A stretch of DNA of 30,803 nucleotides from RZYP01 sp964386405 (GTDB taxonomy: Bacteria; Bacillota; Negativicutes; Acidaminococcales; Acidaminococcaceae), in the NCBI GenBank assembly GCA_964386405.1, contig CAYLRW010000011.1:1-30803 (forward strand), in the 5' to 3' direction. Below the pieces are notes generated by a model, which was given only the letters and a program-made list of their open reading frames with translations, ran no database searches and was not told the DNA's origin. Each line of letters begins with the position of its first letter. The stretch's first letter is position 1. A program made the position numbers and the translations under genes. Below are positions 1 through 8,110 of the stretch, one piece after another.

Positions 1-818
1 GGGCTATTGCGCCTTTCGTTAAGAATAAAACAGTAGATCCTGCCGTCATTTCCATCGATGAACTAGGAAGGTTCGTTATTCCTCTATTATCAGGACATAT
101 TGGCGGAGCTAATGAGATAGCACGTAAAATTGCACATGAAATTAATGCCCAGGCAGTGATAACAACAGCAACTGACATTAATGGCTTGTTTGCTGTTGAC
201 GAGTGGGCAACTAAGAATAACGTGCATATAGGAAGCATGCATGCGGCAAAAGAAATTGCAGCTGCTTTGGTTGATGGCGAAAGTGTCGGTTTTGTCAGTA
301 GTTACACAGTGAATGACCATCTCCCTTCTGGAATTTCAACTGATGAAAAAACCAGAGTCGGGATTGTAATCAATGATAGTGATGAAGTAAAGCCTTTTCC
401 CATAACGCTCAATTTATTGCCCAAAGTTTATTATCTAGGCATCGGCTGCAGACGTAATACTAAGATGGAAAATATTGAAAAGCTGGTACTAGAAAGTCTC
501 GATGAATTAAAAATAAATATAAAAGCTATTGCGGGAGTCGCTTCCGTTGATTTAAAGAAAGATGAAGAAGGGTTGCTGGATTTTGCGGAAAAATATAGGT
601 TGCCAATTAGTTTTTACACTGCTGCTGAATTGGAAAGTCAGCAAGGAGAATTTGGTTCTTCTGCTTTTGTGCAGTCAATCGTTGGTGTAAGCAATGTTTG
701 CGAGCGCTCTGCAGCAGCAGCAAGTGAAGGCGGCAGCATGGTATTGCCTAAGACAAGTCAAAATGGTGTAACATTGGCAATTGCAAAAAAAGACTGGCTG
801 ATTAATTTCAGTAAATAA
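1..818 (+). CDS. cbiG: Cobalt-precorrin 5A hydrolase CbiG (5' end outside the window)
   Basis: CbiG opens the delta-lactone ring of cobalt-precorrin-5A and releases acetaldehyde in the anaerobic cobalamin pathway. The reading frame is open from base 3, well before the first internal ATG at 156, so the gene is cut by the window edge. About 271 residues are visible. Seen near the start is GHIGGAN (bases 93-113), the family's conserved N-terminal-domain motif. A linker follows, and then the C-terminal domain with GIGCRRNT (near base 440), the DLKKDE stretch and a final VSNVCERSA region. The stop at 816-818 is followed by AGGAGG and the cbiH start 13 bases on, so this is an internal operon gene. 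The N-terminal residues and the upstream operon head, including any cobalamin riboswitch, are not in the window. Confidence 0.95.
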   Translation, partial: AIAPFVKNKTVDPAVISIDELGRFVIPLLSGHIGGANEIARKIAHEINAQAVITTATDINGLFAVDEWATKNNVHIGSMHAAKEIAAALVDGESVGFVSSYTVNDHLPSGISTDEKTRVGIVINDSDEVKPFPITLNLLPKVYYLGIGCRRNTKMENIEKLVLESLDELKINIKAIAGVASVDLKKDEEGLLDFAEKYRLPISFYTAAELESQQGEFGSSAFVQSIVGVSNVCERSAAAASEGGSMVLPKTSQNGVTLAIAKKDWLINFSK

Positions 819-831
819 TAGGAGGCAGAAT

Positions 832-1563
832 ATGACAAAAAAAGTGTATGTTGTGGGGTTAGGACCAGGCGGAGTTGAACAGATGACAAGACGCGCACAA
901 GAAACCTTGGCCGCATGCGATGTCATTGCAGGATATAATGTATACATCGATTTAATTAAGGACGATTACAAAGACAAAGAATTTCTTAGTACAGGTATGA
1001 GAAAAGAAGTTGAACGCTGCAAACTCGCAATTGAAGAAGCTCTTAAAGGCAAAACAGTTGCCATGGTTTCCAGTGGTGATGCCGGTGTTTATGGTATGGC
1101 CGGCATTATGTACCAAATAGCGGCTGAATATCCTGAGCTTGATGTAGAGGTGGTTCCTGGTATTACGGCAGCTTGCAGTGGTGCGGCTGTTCTGGGCGCA
1201 CCTTTGATCAGTGATTTTACTTTGATTAGTTTAAGTGATCTTTTAACTCCTTGGGAGAAAATAGAAAAACGGCTGGATTTGGCTTCCCAAGCTGATTTTG
1301 TAATTTGTTTATATAATCCTTCCAGTTTTAAACGTCATGATTATTTGCAAAAAGCGTGTGATATAATGCTAAAAAATCAACGTGCTGATGTACCGGCCGG
1401 TATCGTCAGAAATATCGGGCGCGAAGGCGAAGAATATGAGATAATGACCCTGGCTGAATTACGTGATGCCCAGGTAGACATGTTTTCAACTGTTATAATA
1501 GGTAATTCTCAGACAGAGGTCATTAACAATAAGATGGTCACACCAAGAGGTTATAAAATCTGA
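832..1563 (+). CDS. cbiH: Cobalt-precorrin-3B C17-methyltransferase CbiH/CobJ
   Basis: This SAM-dependent enzyme methylates C17 and contracts the ring of (cobalt-)precorrin-3B; it is cytoplasmic. The 243-residue length is that of the simple single-domain family. Seen: the tetrapyrrole-methylase N-terminal motif VVGLGPGG at residues 6-13, SSGDAGVYGMAG in the middle (the SAM-site GD motif), the ITAACSGAAVLGAPL segment, and SDLLTPW, all characteristic of the CobJ/CbiH branch. The start is preceded by AGGAGG at good distance. Its TGA overlaps the cbiJ ATG by one base (TGATG), pointing to translational coupling. Within the anaerobic gene set around it, the cobalt-containing substrate is the likely one. 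Confidence 0.96.
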   Translation: MTKKVYVVGLGPGGVEQMTRRAQETLAACDVIAGYNVYIDLIKDDYKDKEFLSTGMRKEVERCKLAIEEALKGKTVAMVSSGDAGVYGMAGIMYQIAAEYPELDVEVVPGITAACSGAAVLGAPLISDFTLISLSDLLTPWEKIEKRLDLASQADFVICLYNPSSFKRHDYLQKACDIMLKNQRADVPAGIVRNIGREGEEYEIMTLAELRDAQVDMFSTVIIGNSQTEVINNKMVTPRGYKI

Positions 1564-2330
1564 TGAATAAAAAACCGCTTATTTGGTTGATTGCCGGGAC
1601 TAGTGAAGGGCGAAAACTAATTAAAGCATTAGAAGGCAGTAATGTTGAAATTATTGCTTCTGTAGCAACTGAATATGGCGCATCTATTATTGAACCGCAG
1701 CAAAATTTAAAAGTCATAGCTGAACGGATGAATCTTGCTGAGATGATAGCATTTATTGAAAAGAACAAGCCTGACTGCGTTGTTGACGCCACGCATCCTT
1801 ATGCTGTAATAGTAACAAAAACCATTAAAGCAGCTTGTGAAACAACCAATTGCCAATATCTGCGTTTTCTTCGGCAGGAAAGTTCGACTGAAGGTTGCAT
1901 AGAAGTTGATTCCTATTATGATGCAGTTGAATTTCTCAACAATACTGATGGTAATATCTATTTAACGACGGGCAGCAATAATTTGGATTTTTTTACGAAA
2001 CTTGCTGATTATCAGAACAGAGTAACTGTAAGAATACTGCCCATGCAGAATTCACTGGAGAAAGCTTTGCAGCTTGGCTACAAACCAAGTAACATAATCT
2101 GTATGCAAGGACCATTTAGCGAAGAATTGAACACGGCAATGTTCAAAGCAGTTAATGCTAAATATATAGTTACCAAAGATTCCGGAAGTGCCGGTGGATT
2201 TGAAGAGAAGAAGAACGCTGCATTGGCGGCTGGAGCAACACTAATAGTAATTAAACGTGAACCTGAACATGAAGGCGTTGATTTCGCGGCTATACTGTTA
2301 AAGATTGATGAATTATGTAAAAAAGTATAG
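1563..2330 (+). CDS. cbiJ: Cobalt-precorrin-6A reductase CbiJ/CobK
   Basis: CbiJ reduces (cobalt-)precorrin-6A to 6B using a nicotinamide cofactor. Seen in the 255 residues: the N-terminal nucleotide-binding motif AGTSEGR at residues 11-17, the family signature DATHPYA at 75-81, TTGSNNL in the middle, and near the C-terminus a TKDSGSAGGFEEK stretch that is typical of CobK/CbiJ. The start codon overlaps the cbiH stop by one base. The next gene follows after 18 bases with a strong AGGGGAGGCAG ribosome binding site. Size and motifs leave little room for another assignment. Confidence 0.95.
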   Translation: MNKKPLIWLIAGTSEGRKLIKALEGSNVEIIASVATEYGASIIEPQQNLKVIAERMNLAEMIAFIEKNKPDCVVDATHPYAVIVTKTIKAACETTNCQYLRFLRQESSTEGCIEVDSYYDAVEFLNNTDGNIYLTTGSNNLDFFTKLADYQNRVTVRILPMQNSLEKALQLGYKPSNIICMQGPFSEELNTAMFKAVNAKYIVTKDSGSAGGFEEKKNAALAAGATLIVIKREPEHEGVDFAAILLKIDELCKKV

Positions 2331-2348
2331 CGTAGGGGAGGCAGTCGG

Positions 2349-3563
2349 TTGCTAAGAGTTAATATAATTGGCATTGGACCAGGAAATACGGAATTATTGA
2401 CTAAGGAAGCTGCGCTCGCTATTGAGCAAAGTAATATCCTGATTGGTGACTCCAGAATGTTATCGGATTATGCCACAAAACAAAAAAAGATTTTTGAAAC
2501 AATTAACACGACAAAAATATTGGAAATAATTAAAGATCTTGACTCAGAAAAAGATGTTGTCGGCATATTGGTTTCCGGAGATATCGGTTTCTTCAGCCTG
2601 ACAAAAACTATAGCTGATAAACTATCCGATTGCGAAGTTAAACGCTTCTGCGGTATAAGCTCGTTAGTTTACTTTGCCCAAACGCTTAATATGCCTTGGG
2701 ATGATGCGAAAATAATCAGCATGCATGGACGTAATAATAATTTAGTAGCTGCTGTAGCTCAAAACACAAAAGTTTTTGCGCTGACAGGAGGAGAAAATTC
2801 ACCTGCTAAGTTATGCAGGGAACTATGTGACTATGGTTATAGTAATACAATTGTCTATGTAGGAGAAAATTTATCTTATGCAGATGAAAAAATTACCAAA
2901 GGTTTTGCCAGTGAAATTGTTAATATGCAATTTCCATCATTATCAGTAATGATGATTATCAATGATAAGGCGCTTGCTGCCGGACATTATGTACATGGAC
3001 TTCCTGACGATTTCTTTGTGCGTACTAAAGTGCCAATGACCAAGCAGGAAATACGCTCCATATCTTTATCCAAATTATCACCAAAATGTACGGATACAAT
3101 CTATGATATTGGTGCTGGTACCGGTTCTGTATCAACGGAACTTGCGCTGATTGCCAAGAATGGCAGAGTTTGGGCCTTTGAACGTAATCCTGAGGCTATT
3201 GAATTAATCAGGATGAATAGTGAAAAACTTAACGTTCAAAATTTGGCAATAATTGAAGGTGAAGCTTCAGAAGCAATCAAAGAGGCCCCAGCTCCGGATT
3301 GCGTTTTTATCGGTGGCAGTGGCGGCAATCTTCATTCTATGCTTGATACGATCTACTTGAAAAATAAAGAGGCAAGATTGGTAATCAACGCTATTACGGT
3401 TGAAACCTTGTCTTCTGCTCTTGATTATTATAAAAATAAAAATGACTATGAAATTGAAATCGTCAATGTTTTCTGCGCACGCTCACAGAAAATTGGATCA
3501 TATAATTTAATGAAAGCTCAAAATCCAGTGTATGTTATTTCTGCCTATAGGAAAGGAGAATAA
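2349..3563 (+). CDS. cbiET: CbiE-CbiT fusion: cobalt-precorrin C5/C15 methyltransferase and C12 decarboxylase (CobL type)
   Basis: This bifunctional protein of 404 residues joins CbiE (C5 methylation) and CbiT (C15 methylation with C12 decarboxylation). The CbiE half spans roughly residues 1-195: IIGIGPGN near the start, VSGDIGFFS in the middle and a methylase-fold tail. The CbiT half begins near residue 215. It has FFVRTKVPMTKQEIRSI, the SAM-binding DIGAGTGS motif at 253-260, and FIGGSGG further on. Fusion into one chain is known as CobL in aerobic organisms and also occurs in many Firmicutes. The start is a TTG at 2349, chosen because the strong AGGGGAGG ribosome binding site lies just upstream and the next in-frame ATG would remove the SAM-site motif. 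Only one base separates it from cbiA. Confidence 0.94.
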   Translation: MLRVNIIGIGPGNTELLTKEAALAIEQSNILIGDSRMLSDYATKQKKIFETINTTKILEIIKDLDSEKDVVGILVSGDIGFFSLTKTIADKLSDCEVKRFCGISSLVYFAQTLNMPWDDAKIISMHGRNNNLVAAVAQNTKVFALTGGENSPAKLCRELCDYGYSNTIVYVGENLSYADEKITKGFASEIVNMQFPSLSVMMIINDKALAAGHYVHGLPDDFFVRTKVPMTKQEIRSISLSKLSPKCTDTIYDIGAGTGSVSTELALIAKNGRVWAFERNPEAIELIRMNSEKLNVQNLAIIEGEASEAIKEAPAPDCVFIGGSGGNLHSMLDTIYLKNKEARLVINAITVETLSSALDYYKNKNDYEIEIVNVFCARSQKIGSYNLMKAQNPVYVISAYRKGE

Positions 3564-3564
3564 G

Positions 3565-4920
3565 ATGGATTTTAGTACACCTCGCTTTATGATTACTGCA
3601 ACAAATAGCGGGTCTGGAAAAACGACGATCACATGTGCCATACTGAAGGCTTTGATGAATCAGGGATTAAAACCTGCAGCTTTTAAAGCCGGCCCAGATT
3701 ATATTGATCCGATGTTTCACAGCAGAGTGGTTGGGGCAAAATCGCGCAATCTTGACATTTTTATGCTCGGAGAGAATATATGCCGGTATTTACTTGCAAA
3801 AAATTTGCACAACTGTGATATAGCAGTTTTAGAAGGCGTAATGGGTTATTATGATGGCATAAGCACCACAACAGCTGGAAGCGCTTACGCCCTGGCTAAA
3901 GAAACCAAAACACCAGTTATTTTAGTAATCAATGCGGATGGTGCTTCCCTATCATTGGCTGCTCTAATTCAAGGTTTCAAAAATTTCAGAGCCGATAGCA
4001 ATATCCATGCCGCGATTTTGAATAATATAAGTCCTATGACTTATGCATATTATAAAGATATTATCGAAAAGGAAACCGGTGTGAAGCTGCTTGGCTATAT
4101 GCCAAAAATGGAAGGCTGCGGGTTTGAAAGCAGGCACCTCGGATTGATAACTGCTGAAGAAATCAATAATTTGCAAGTAATTGTTGACCGCCTGGCTAAA
4201 CAGGCAGAAGCGACAATTGATCTTAAAGGCATTATGGAAATAGCAGCAACAGCTCCTTCCTTAGAATATGAAGCTCCTGTAGTAAATAAAGTTGCCAATG
4301 TCAAAATTGCCATTGCCCAGGATAAGGCCTTTTGTTTTTACTACCAGGATTCGCTGGATTTATTATGTGAAATGGGTGCTGAGCTTGTTCCGTTCAGTCC
4401 ATTGACAGATTCTGAATTGCCTGCATGCGATGGGCTTATACTCGGTGGCGGGTATCCGGAACTTTATGCTGAAGCTTTGTCAGAAAATAAAAGTATGCTT
4501 GCCAGCATAAAAAAATATATATTGGCGAAGAAACCATGCATCGCTGAATGCGGCGGTTTTATGTATCTTTTAGACAAATATACAGACAAAGAAGGCAAAG
4601 TGTGGAACTGGGTTGGTGCCATCCAAGGTGAAGTTTGCATGACCAATAAACTGAAACGTTTTGGATATATAACATTAGAGTCATACCAGAATAACTTGTT
4701 AGCAAAAGCAGGCGAAAAAATTAATGCTCATGAGTTCCACTATTCAGATAGTACGAGCAATGGACACAGCTTTTTAGCGAAAAAGCCTGAATCTGCTGCT
4801 AAATGGGACTGTATTAATGCAGATGATAGCCTTTGTGCAGGCTATCCTCATATGCATTTATATGGTAATATTAGTTTTGCGGCAAATTTTATCCGCGCTT
4901 GTTACAATAAAAATGACTAA
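3565..4920 (+). CDS. cbiA: Cobyrinate a,c-diamide synthase CbiA/CobB
   Basis: CbiA amidates the a and c carboxylates of cobyrinate, using glutamine and ATP. The ATG at 3565 (451 residues) is chosen because AAAGGAG sits seven bases before it; an open extension 11 codons further upstream would overlap cbiET and has no such site. Seen: a P-loop variant TNSGSGKTT at residues 13-21 in the N-terminal synthetase domain, then a class-I-like glutamine amidotransferase domain with LILGGGYPELYAE and the catalytic cysteine C329 in AECGGFMYL. A C-terminal HMHLYGN supplies the expected histidine region. Length and both active sites match the family. The gap to cbiB is 23 bases. Confidence 0.96.
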   Translation: MDFSTPRFMITATNSGSGKTTITCAILKALMNQGLKPAAFKAGPDYIDPMFHSRVVGAKSRNLDIFMLGENICRYLLAKNLHNCDIAVLEGVMGYYDGISTTTAGSAYALAKETKTPVILVINADGASLSLAALIQGFKNFRADSNIHAAILNNISPMTYAYYKDIIEKETGVKLLGYMPKMEGCGFESRHLGLITAEEINNLQVIVDRLAKQAEATIDLKGIMEIAATAPSLEYEAPVVNKVANVKIAIAQDKAFCFYYQDSLDLLCEMGAELVPFSPLTDSELPACDGLILGGGYPELYAEALSENKSMLASIKKYILAKKPCIAECGGFMYLLDKYTDKEGKVWNWVGAIQGEVCMTNKLKRFGYITLESYQNNLLAKAGEKINAHEFHYSDSTSNGHSFLAKKPESAAKWDCINADDSLCAGYPHMHLYGNISFAANFIRACYNKND

Positions 4921-4943
4921 TATTTTAGGAGAGTTATCAGCTT

Positions 4944-5903
4944 ATGCTTACAGTCTTAGCTATTGCATCAGGTTTCATCCTTGACCTGATTTTTGGCGAT
5001 CCTCATTGGTTACCTCACCCTATTTGTCTGATAGGTAACTTAATTGCATATATGGAAAAGTTGTTACGGAAGATCTTTGGCAGTGACAAAAGCAATCTGC
5101 TTTTTGGAGGACTAGTACTAGTATTAATTGTCACAACATTTTCTTTCGTTGTACCATACTTTATTCTTAAATGGGCTGCTTCTATAAACCCACTGTTTGC
5201 TTTTGCGCTCGAAACTATCATGTTTTATCAAATTTTCGCGACGAAATGTTTGGAAACTGAAAGTATGAAGGTTTATAAAGAACTCAAAAACGGTGATTTG
5301 GCAGCAGCCAGAAAACAGCTTTCCTGGATTGTTGGCAGAGATACGCAGGAACTTAGCGCTGAAGAGGTAACAAAGGCAGCAGTAGAAACAGTTGCCGAAA
5401 ATACCGCTGATGGTATTATCGCACCAATGTTCTTCATGTTTATTGGCGGAGCACCACTGGCTTTTCTCTATAAAAGCATAAATACCATGGATTCGATGGT
5501 TGGCTATAAGAATGATAAGTATCTCTATTTTGGGCGTTGTGCAGCCAGGTTGGATGACATAGCGAATTATATCCCTGCGCGTCTGGCGGGAATATTTATG
5601 ATTGCTGCCAGCTTCTTTCTAAATTATGACTATAAAGAAGCAGCAAAAATATTCATGCGTGACCGCTACAATCATTTAAGTCCTAATTCTGCCCAAACAG
5701 AATCTGTCTGTGCTGGTGCTCTTAATATCCAGCTCGGCGGCGGCCACTTTTATTTTGGTAAGTTCGTACCCAAAGATACTATTGGTGATGATATAAGAGC
5801 GGTAAAGGCAGATGACATAAAAAGCATCAATAATTTAATGTATCTGACAGCTATTATCAGTTTGGTAATTTTGGCATTAATAAAACTGGCGACATTTATG
5901 TAG
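4944..5903 (+). CDS. cbiB: Adenosylcobinamide-phosphate synthase CbiB (membrane protein)
   Basis: CbiB attaches (R)-1-amino-2-propanol phosphate, the CobD product, to adenosylcobyrate. The 319-residue protein has the family's N-terminal motif DLIFGDPHWLPHP at residues 14-26, followed by several hydrophobic stretches (about residues 55-90, 150-175, 205-225 and the C-terminal 20 residues) consistent with an inner-membrane protein. VAENTADGIIAPMFF in the middle and YNHLSPNSAQTES near residue 240 are conserved in the family. The neighbour cobD starts 16 bases later and supplies the substrate, so the pair works together. Confidence 0.95.
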   Translation: MLTVLAIASGFILDLIFGDPHWLPHPICLIGNLIAYMEKLLRKIFGSDKSNLLFGGLVLVLIVTTFSFVVPYFILKWAASINPLFAFALETIMFYQIFATKCLETESMKVYKELKNGDLAAARKQLSWIVGRDTQELSAEEVTKAAVETVAENTADGIIAPMFFMFIGGAPLAFLYKSINTMDSMVGYKNDKYLYFGRCAARLDDIANYIPARLAGIFMIAASFFLNYDYKEAAKIFMRDRYNHLSPNSAQTESVCAGALNIQLGGGHFYFGKFVPKDTIGDDIRAVKADDIKSINNLMYLTAIISLVILALIKLATFM

Positions 5904-5919
5904 TAAAGGATTGGTTATT

Positions 5920-6999
5920 ATGTATAATTATGTGCATGGCGGAGATATTTATTCTTTGCCGGAAGGCAAAAAAGTTATAGATTTTTCTGCAAATATAAAC
6001 CCTCTGGGACTTCCGGCAGGGGTGAAAAATGCGCTAAAAGCTGCAATAAGTGTTTGTGCAGATTATCCGGATCCATTTTGCCGAAAACTTACAGAAAAAC
6101 TAGCAAATTATCATAATTTAAAGCAAGAATATATCTTTTTGAGTAATGGTGCTGCTGACGTTTTATTCAAGCTGGCTTTAGCTATCAAACCTGATAAAGC
6201 GCTTTTACTTGCGCCAACCTTCGCTGATTACGAGAAAGCTTTGAAAACAGTTAAGTGCAAAATTGATTACTTTAATCTATTCGCAGGTAATGAGTTTTGC
6301 GTTACTGACAGCATTTTGTCGAAAATAAATAATGATACTGATATTGTTGTTATTTGTAATCCGAATAACCCAACAGGACAATTAACTGAAGAAGCACTAT
6401 TATTGAAAATACTTGATAAATGCCGTTCGACTGATACATATCTGCTTGTTGATGAGTGTTTTATGGATTTTGTTGATCAGGAAAAAGCTTTTTCTTTAAA
6501 GAAATATCTAAGCGAATATGATAATTTAATAATATTAAAAGCTTTTACCAAAACGTATGCTATGGCAGGAATTCGACTGGGTTATTGCCTTACAGGCAAT
6601 GCAGATATTATTGATAAATGCCGAGAGAATGGACAGGACTGGAGCGTTTCAACTTTGGCACAGGCGGCAGGCTTAAGCGCCTTGGACGAAGAGGAGTATT
6701 TAACAAAGTCGAAGGAATATATCAAAAAAGAACGTACTTATTTGCTGCAAAATCTGCATAAACTTGGGTTAAAGGTATATGGTTCAGCAGCAAATTATAT
6801 TTTCTTTTCTGCGAAAAAGTTACCACGACTTGCAGATAAGCTGCAAAAAGAGGGTTTTCTCATACGCAAGTGTGCAAATTATCAGAACTTGGATGAGGAT
6901 TATTATCGAATTGCTGTAAGGACAGCTTCTCAGAACAAACTTTTAATAAAAGCGGTTAGGAAATTACTGAAGAATGAAAACACTGCTAGTAATAATTGA
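5920..6999 (+). CDS. cobD: L-threonine-O-3-phosphate decarboxylase CobD (PLP enzyme)
   Basis: This fold-type I PLP enzyme decarboxylates threonine phosphate to aminopropanol phosphate for CbiB. The ATG at 5920 (359 residues) is preferred over the in-frame TTG at 5911, because the AAAGGA ribosome binding site ends at 5910, directly against the TTG but nine bases before the ATG. Seen: HGGDIY at the start, FSANINPLG, CNPNNPTGQ, the VDECF aspartate, and the Schiff-base lysine K211 in FTKTYAMAG with the following RLGY arginine. These features separate CobD from HisC only by context, and the cob operon decides it. Serine phosphate as substrate, giving norcobamides, cannot be excluded from sequence. 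It overlaps the next gene by 26 bases. Confidence 0.93.
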   Translation: MYNYVHGGDIYSLPEGKKVIDFSANINPLGLPAGVKNALKAAISVCADYPDPFCRKLTEKLANYHNLKQEYIFLSNGAADVLFKLALAIKPDKALLLAPTFADYEKALKTVKCKIDYFNLFAGNEFCVTDSILSKINNDTDIVVICNPNNPTGQLTEEALLLKILDKCRSTDTYLLVDECFMDFVDQEKAFSLKKYLSEYDNLIILKAFTKTYAMAGIRLGYCLTGNADIIDKCRENGQDWSVSTLAQAAGLSALDEEEYLTKSKEYIKKERTYLLQNLHKLGLKVYGSAANYIFFSAKKLPRLADKLQKEGFLIRKCANYQNLDEDYYRIAVRTASQNKLLIKAVRKLLKNENTASNN

Positions 7000-8104
7000 C
7001 GGTTTAGGTGATGATGCGATACCGGAGTTAAGCGGAAAAACACCATTTGACTTTGCCAGACATGATAATATAGACAAATTGATTAAGATTGGTTCTACAG
7101 GTTTTGTCAGCATTTGTGAAGACGATTTTATGCCTGAAAGCCTTGGTTGTATTTTACGTTTATTGGGTGTTCAGCAGAGAGACTTTCCTCGCAATAGGGC
7201 TTATCTGGAACTGCTTGCTCATGATCGCGATATTTCGGAATACGAAATGGTTTTACGGTGTAATTTGGTTTCAGTTGATAAGACTGGCAGACTTCTATCT
7301 TTTAATGCCCAAGGGCTCACAGCGGCTGAAATGCAAGAAGCAGCATTAATTGCCGATGCGTTCTGTGCGAACATAGAATTCTTACATTTATCGCACTACA
7401 GGAATCTCTTAATTATGGATAAAAAACAAGAGTTGCTGGACAATTGTCTGATAAATCCGCCACACGAAAGTCTGGGTGCTAATGTTTATGAGTTACTTGC
7501 TGACTTGGGGAAAAAATCTTTGCTTATAAAAAAGTTCATTGATGAAACGGAAAAATGCTTAGAACGATTTAATCGCAATGGCATTTTTTATATGTTCTAT
7601 CCCTGGGGTATTTCTGAAAGAAGGAAAATACCGGCTTTTACCAAACTGCACGGTGAAAATGGCGGCGTTGTTTGCGCTACTGAAATCGTGAAAGGTATCG
7701 CACGTGCCATGAAAATGGAACAGCCTGATATTGAAGGTGGTACTGCAGATATAGACACAAATATAGTCGAGAAAGCTAAGATAACATCAGAACTTCTTGC
7801 TAAAGAAAAATTTGTATTAACCCATTTTAATGGAGCGGACGAAGCAGCACATCGCTATGATTTTTTAGGTAAGGCAAATTTTATCACGCGCATTGATGAG
7901 GAGTTTTTTGGGCAGATAGTTACTAAAATAACTGAACCTACAAAAATATTACTCTGTGGTGACCATGTCACCAGTTCAATAACTGGCAAACACTCCAAAG
8001 GAAAGGTGCCGGTTGTGGCTTGCTATCTTAATCAGGAGAGTATGCCAAATCCTTCTATAAATAGCTATCAAGATATCATTAAATTCTTATTCGAGGGGAG
8101 ATAG
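6974..8104 (+). CDS. Phosphoglycerate-mutase-like metalloenzyme (alkaline phosphatase superfamily, ApgM-like) in the cobamide operon
   Basis: The 376-residue protein resembles the archaeal-type cofactor-independent phosphoglycerate mutase family. Metal-site and catalytic motifs appear in order: IIDGLGDD at residues 7-14, a MPESLGCILRLLG stretch whose Ser56 lies where the nucleophile sits, HGENGGVVCATEIVKGIA, TADIDTN, THFNGADEAAHRYD, and CGDHVTSS with a downstream KHSKGKVP. The active site therefore looks intact. Its place, overlapping cobD by 26 bases and followed six bases later by cbiP, argues for a cobamide job and not glycolysis. Dephosphorylation of alpha-ribazole phosphate or of the cobamide 5'-phosphate is the natural hypothesis, since no cobC is visible here. 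Family assignment is firm; the cobamide role is inference. Confidence 0.8.
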   Translation: MKTLLVIIDGLGDDAIPELSGKTPFDFARHDNIDKLIKIGSTGFVSICEDDFMPESLGCILRLLGVQQRDFPRNRAYLELLAHDRDISEYEMVLRCNLVSVDKTGRLLSFNAQGLTAAEMQEAALIADAFCANIEFLHLSHYRNLLIMDKKQELLDNCLINPPHESLGANVYELLADLGKKSLLIKKFIDETEKCLERFNRNGIFYMFYPWGISERRKIPAFTKLHGENGGVVCATEIVKGIARAMKMEQPDIEGGTADIDTNIVEKAKITSELLAKEKFVLTHFNGADEAAHRYDFLGKANFITRIDEEFFGQIVTKITEPTKILLCGDHVTSSITGKHSKGKVPVVACYLNQESMPNPSINSYQDIIKFLFEGR

Positions 8105-8110
8105 TAGTTA

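Noticed and set aside
5911..5919. TTG start of cobD at 5911
   Set aside because: The Shine-Dalgarno sequence ends at 5910, leaving no spacer; ATG at 5920 is correctly spaced.
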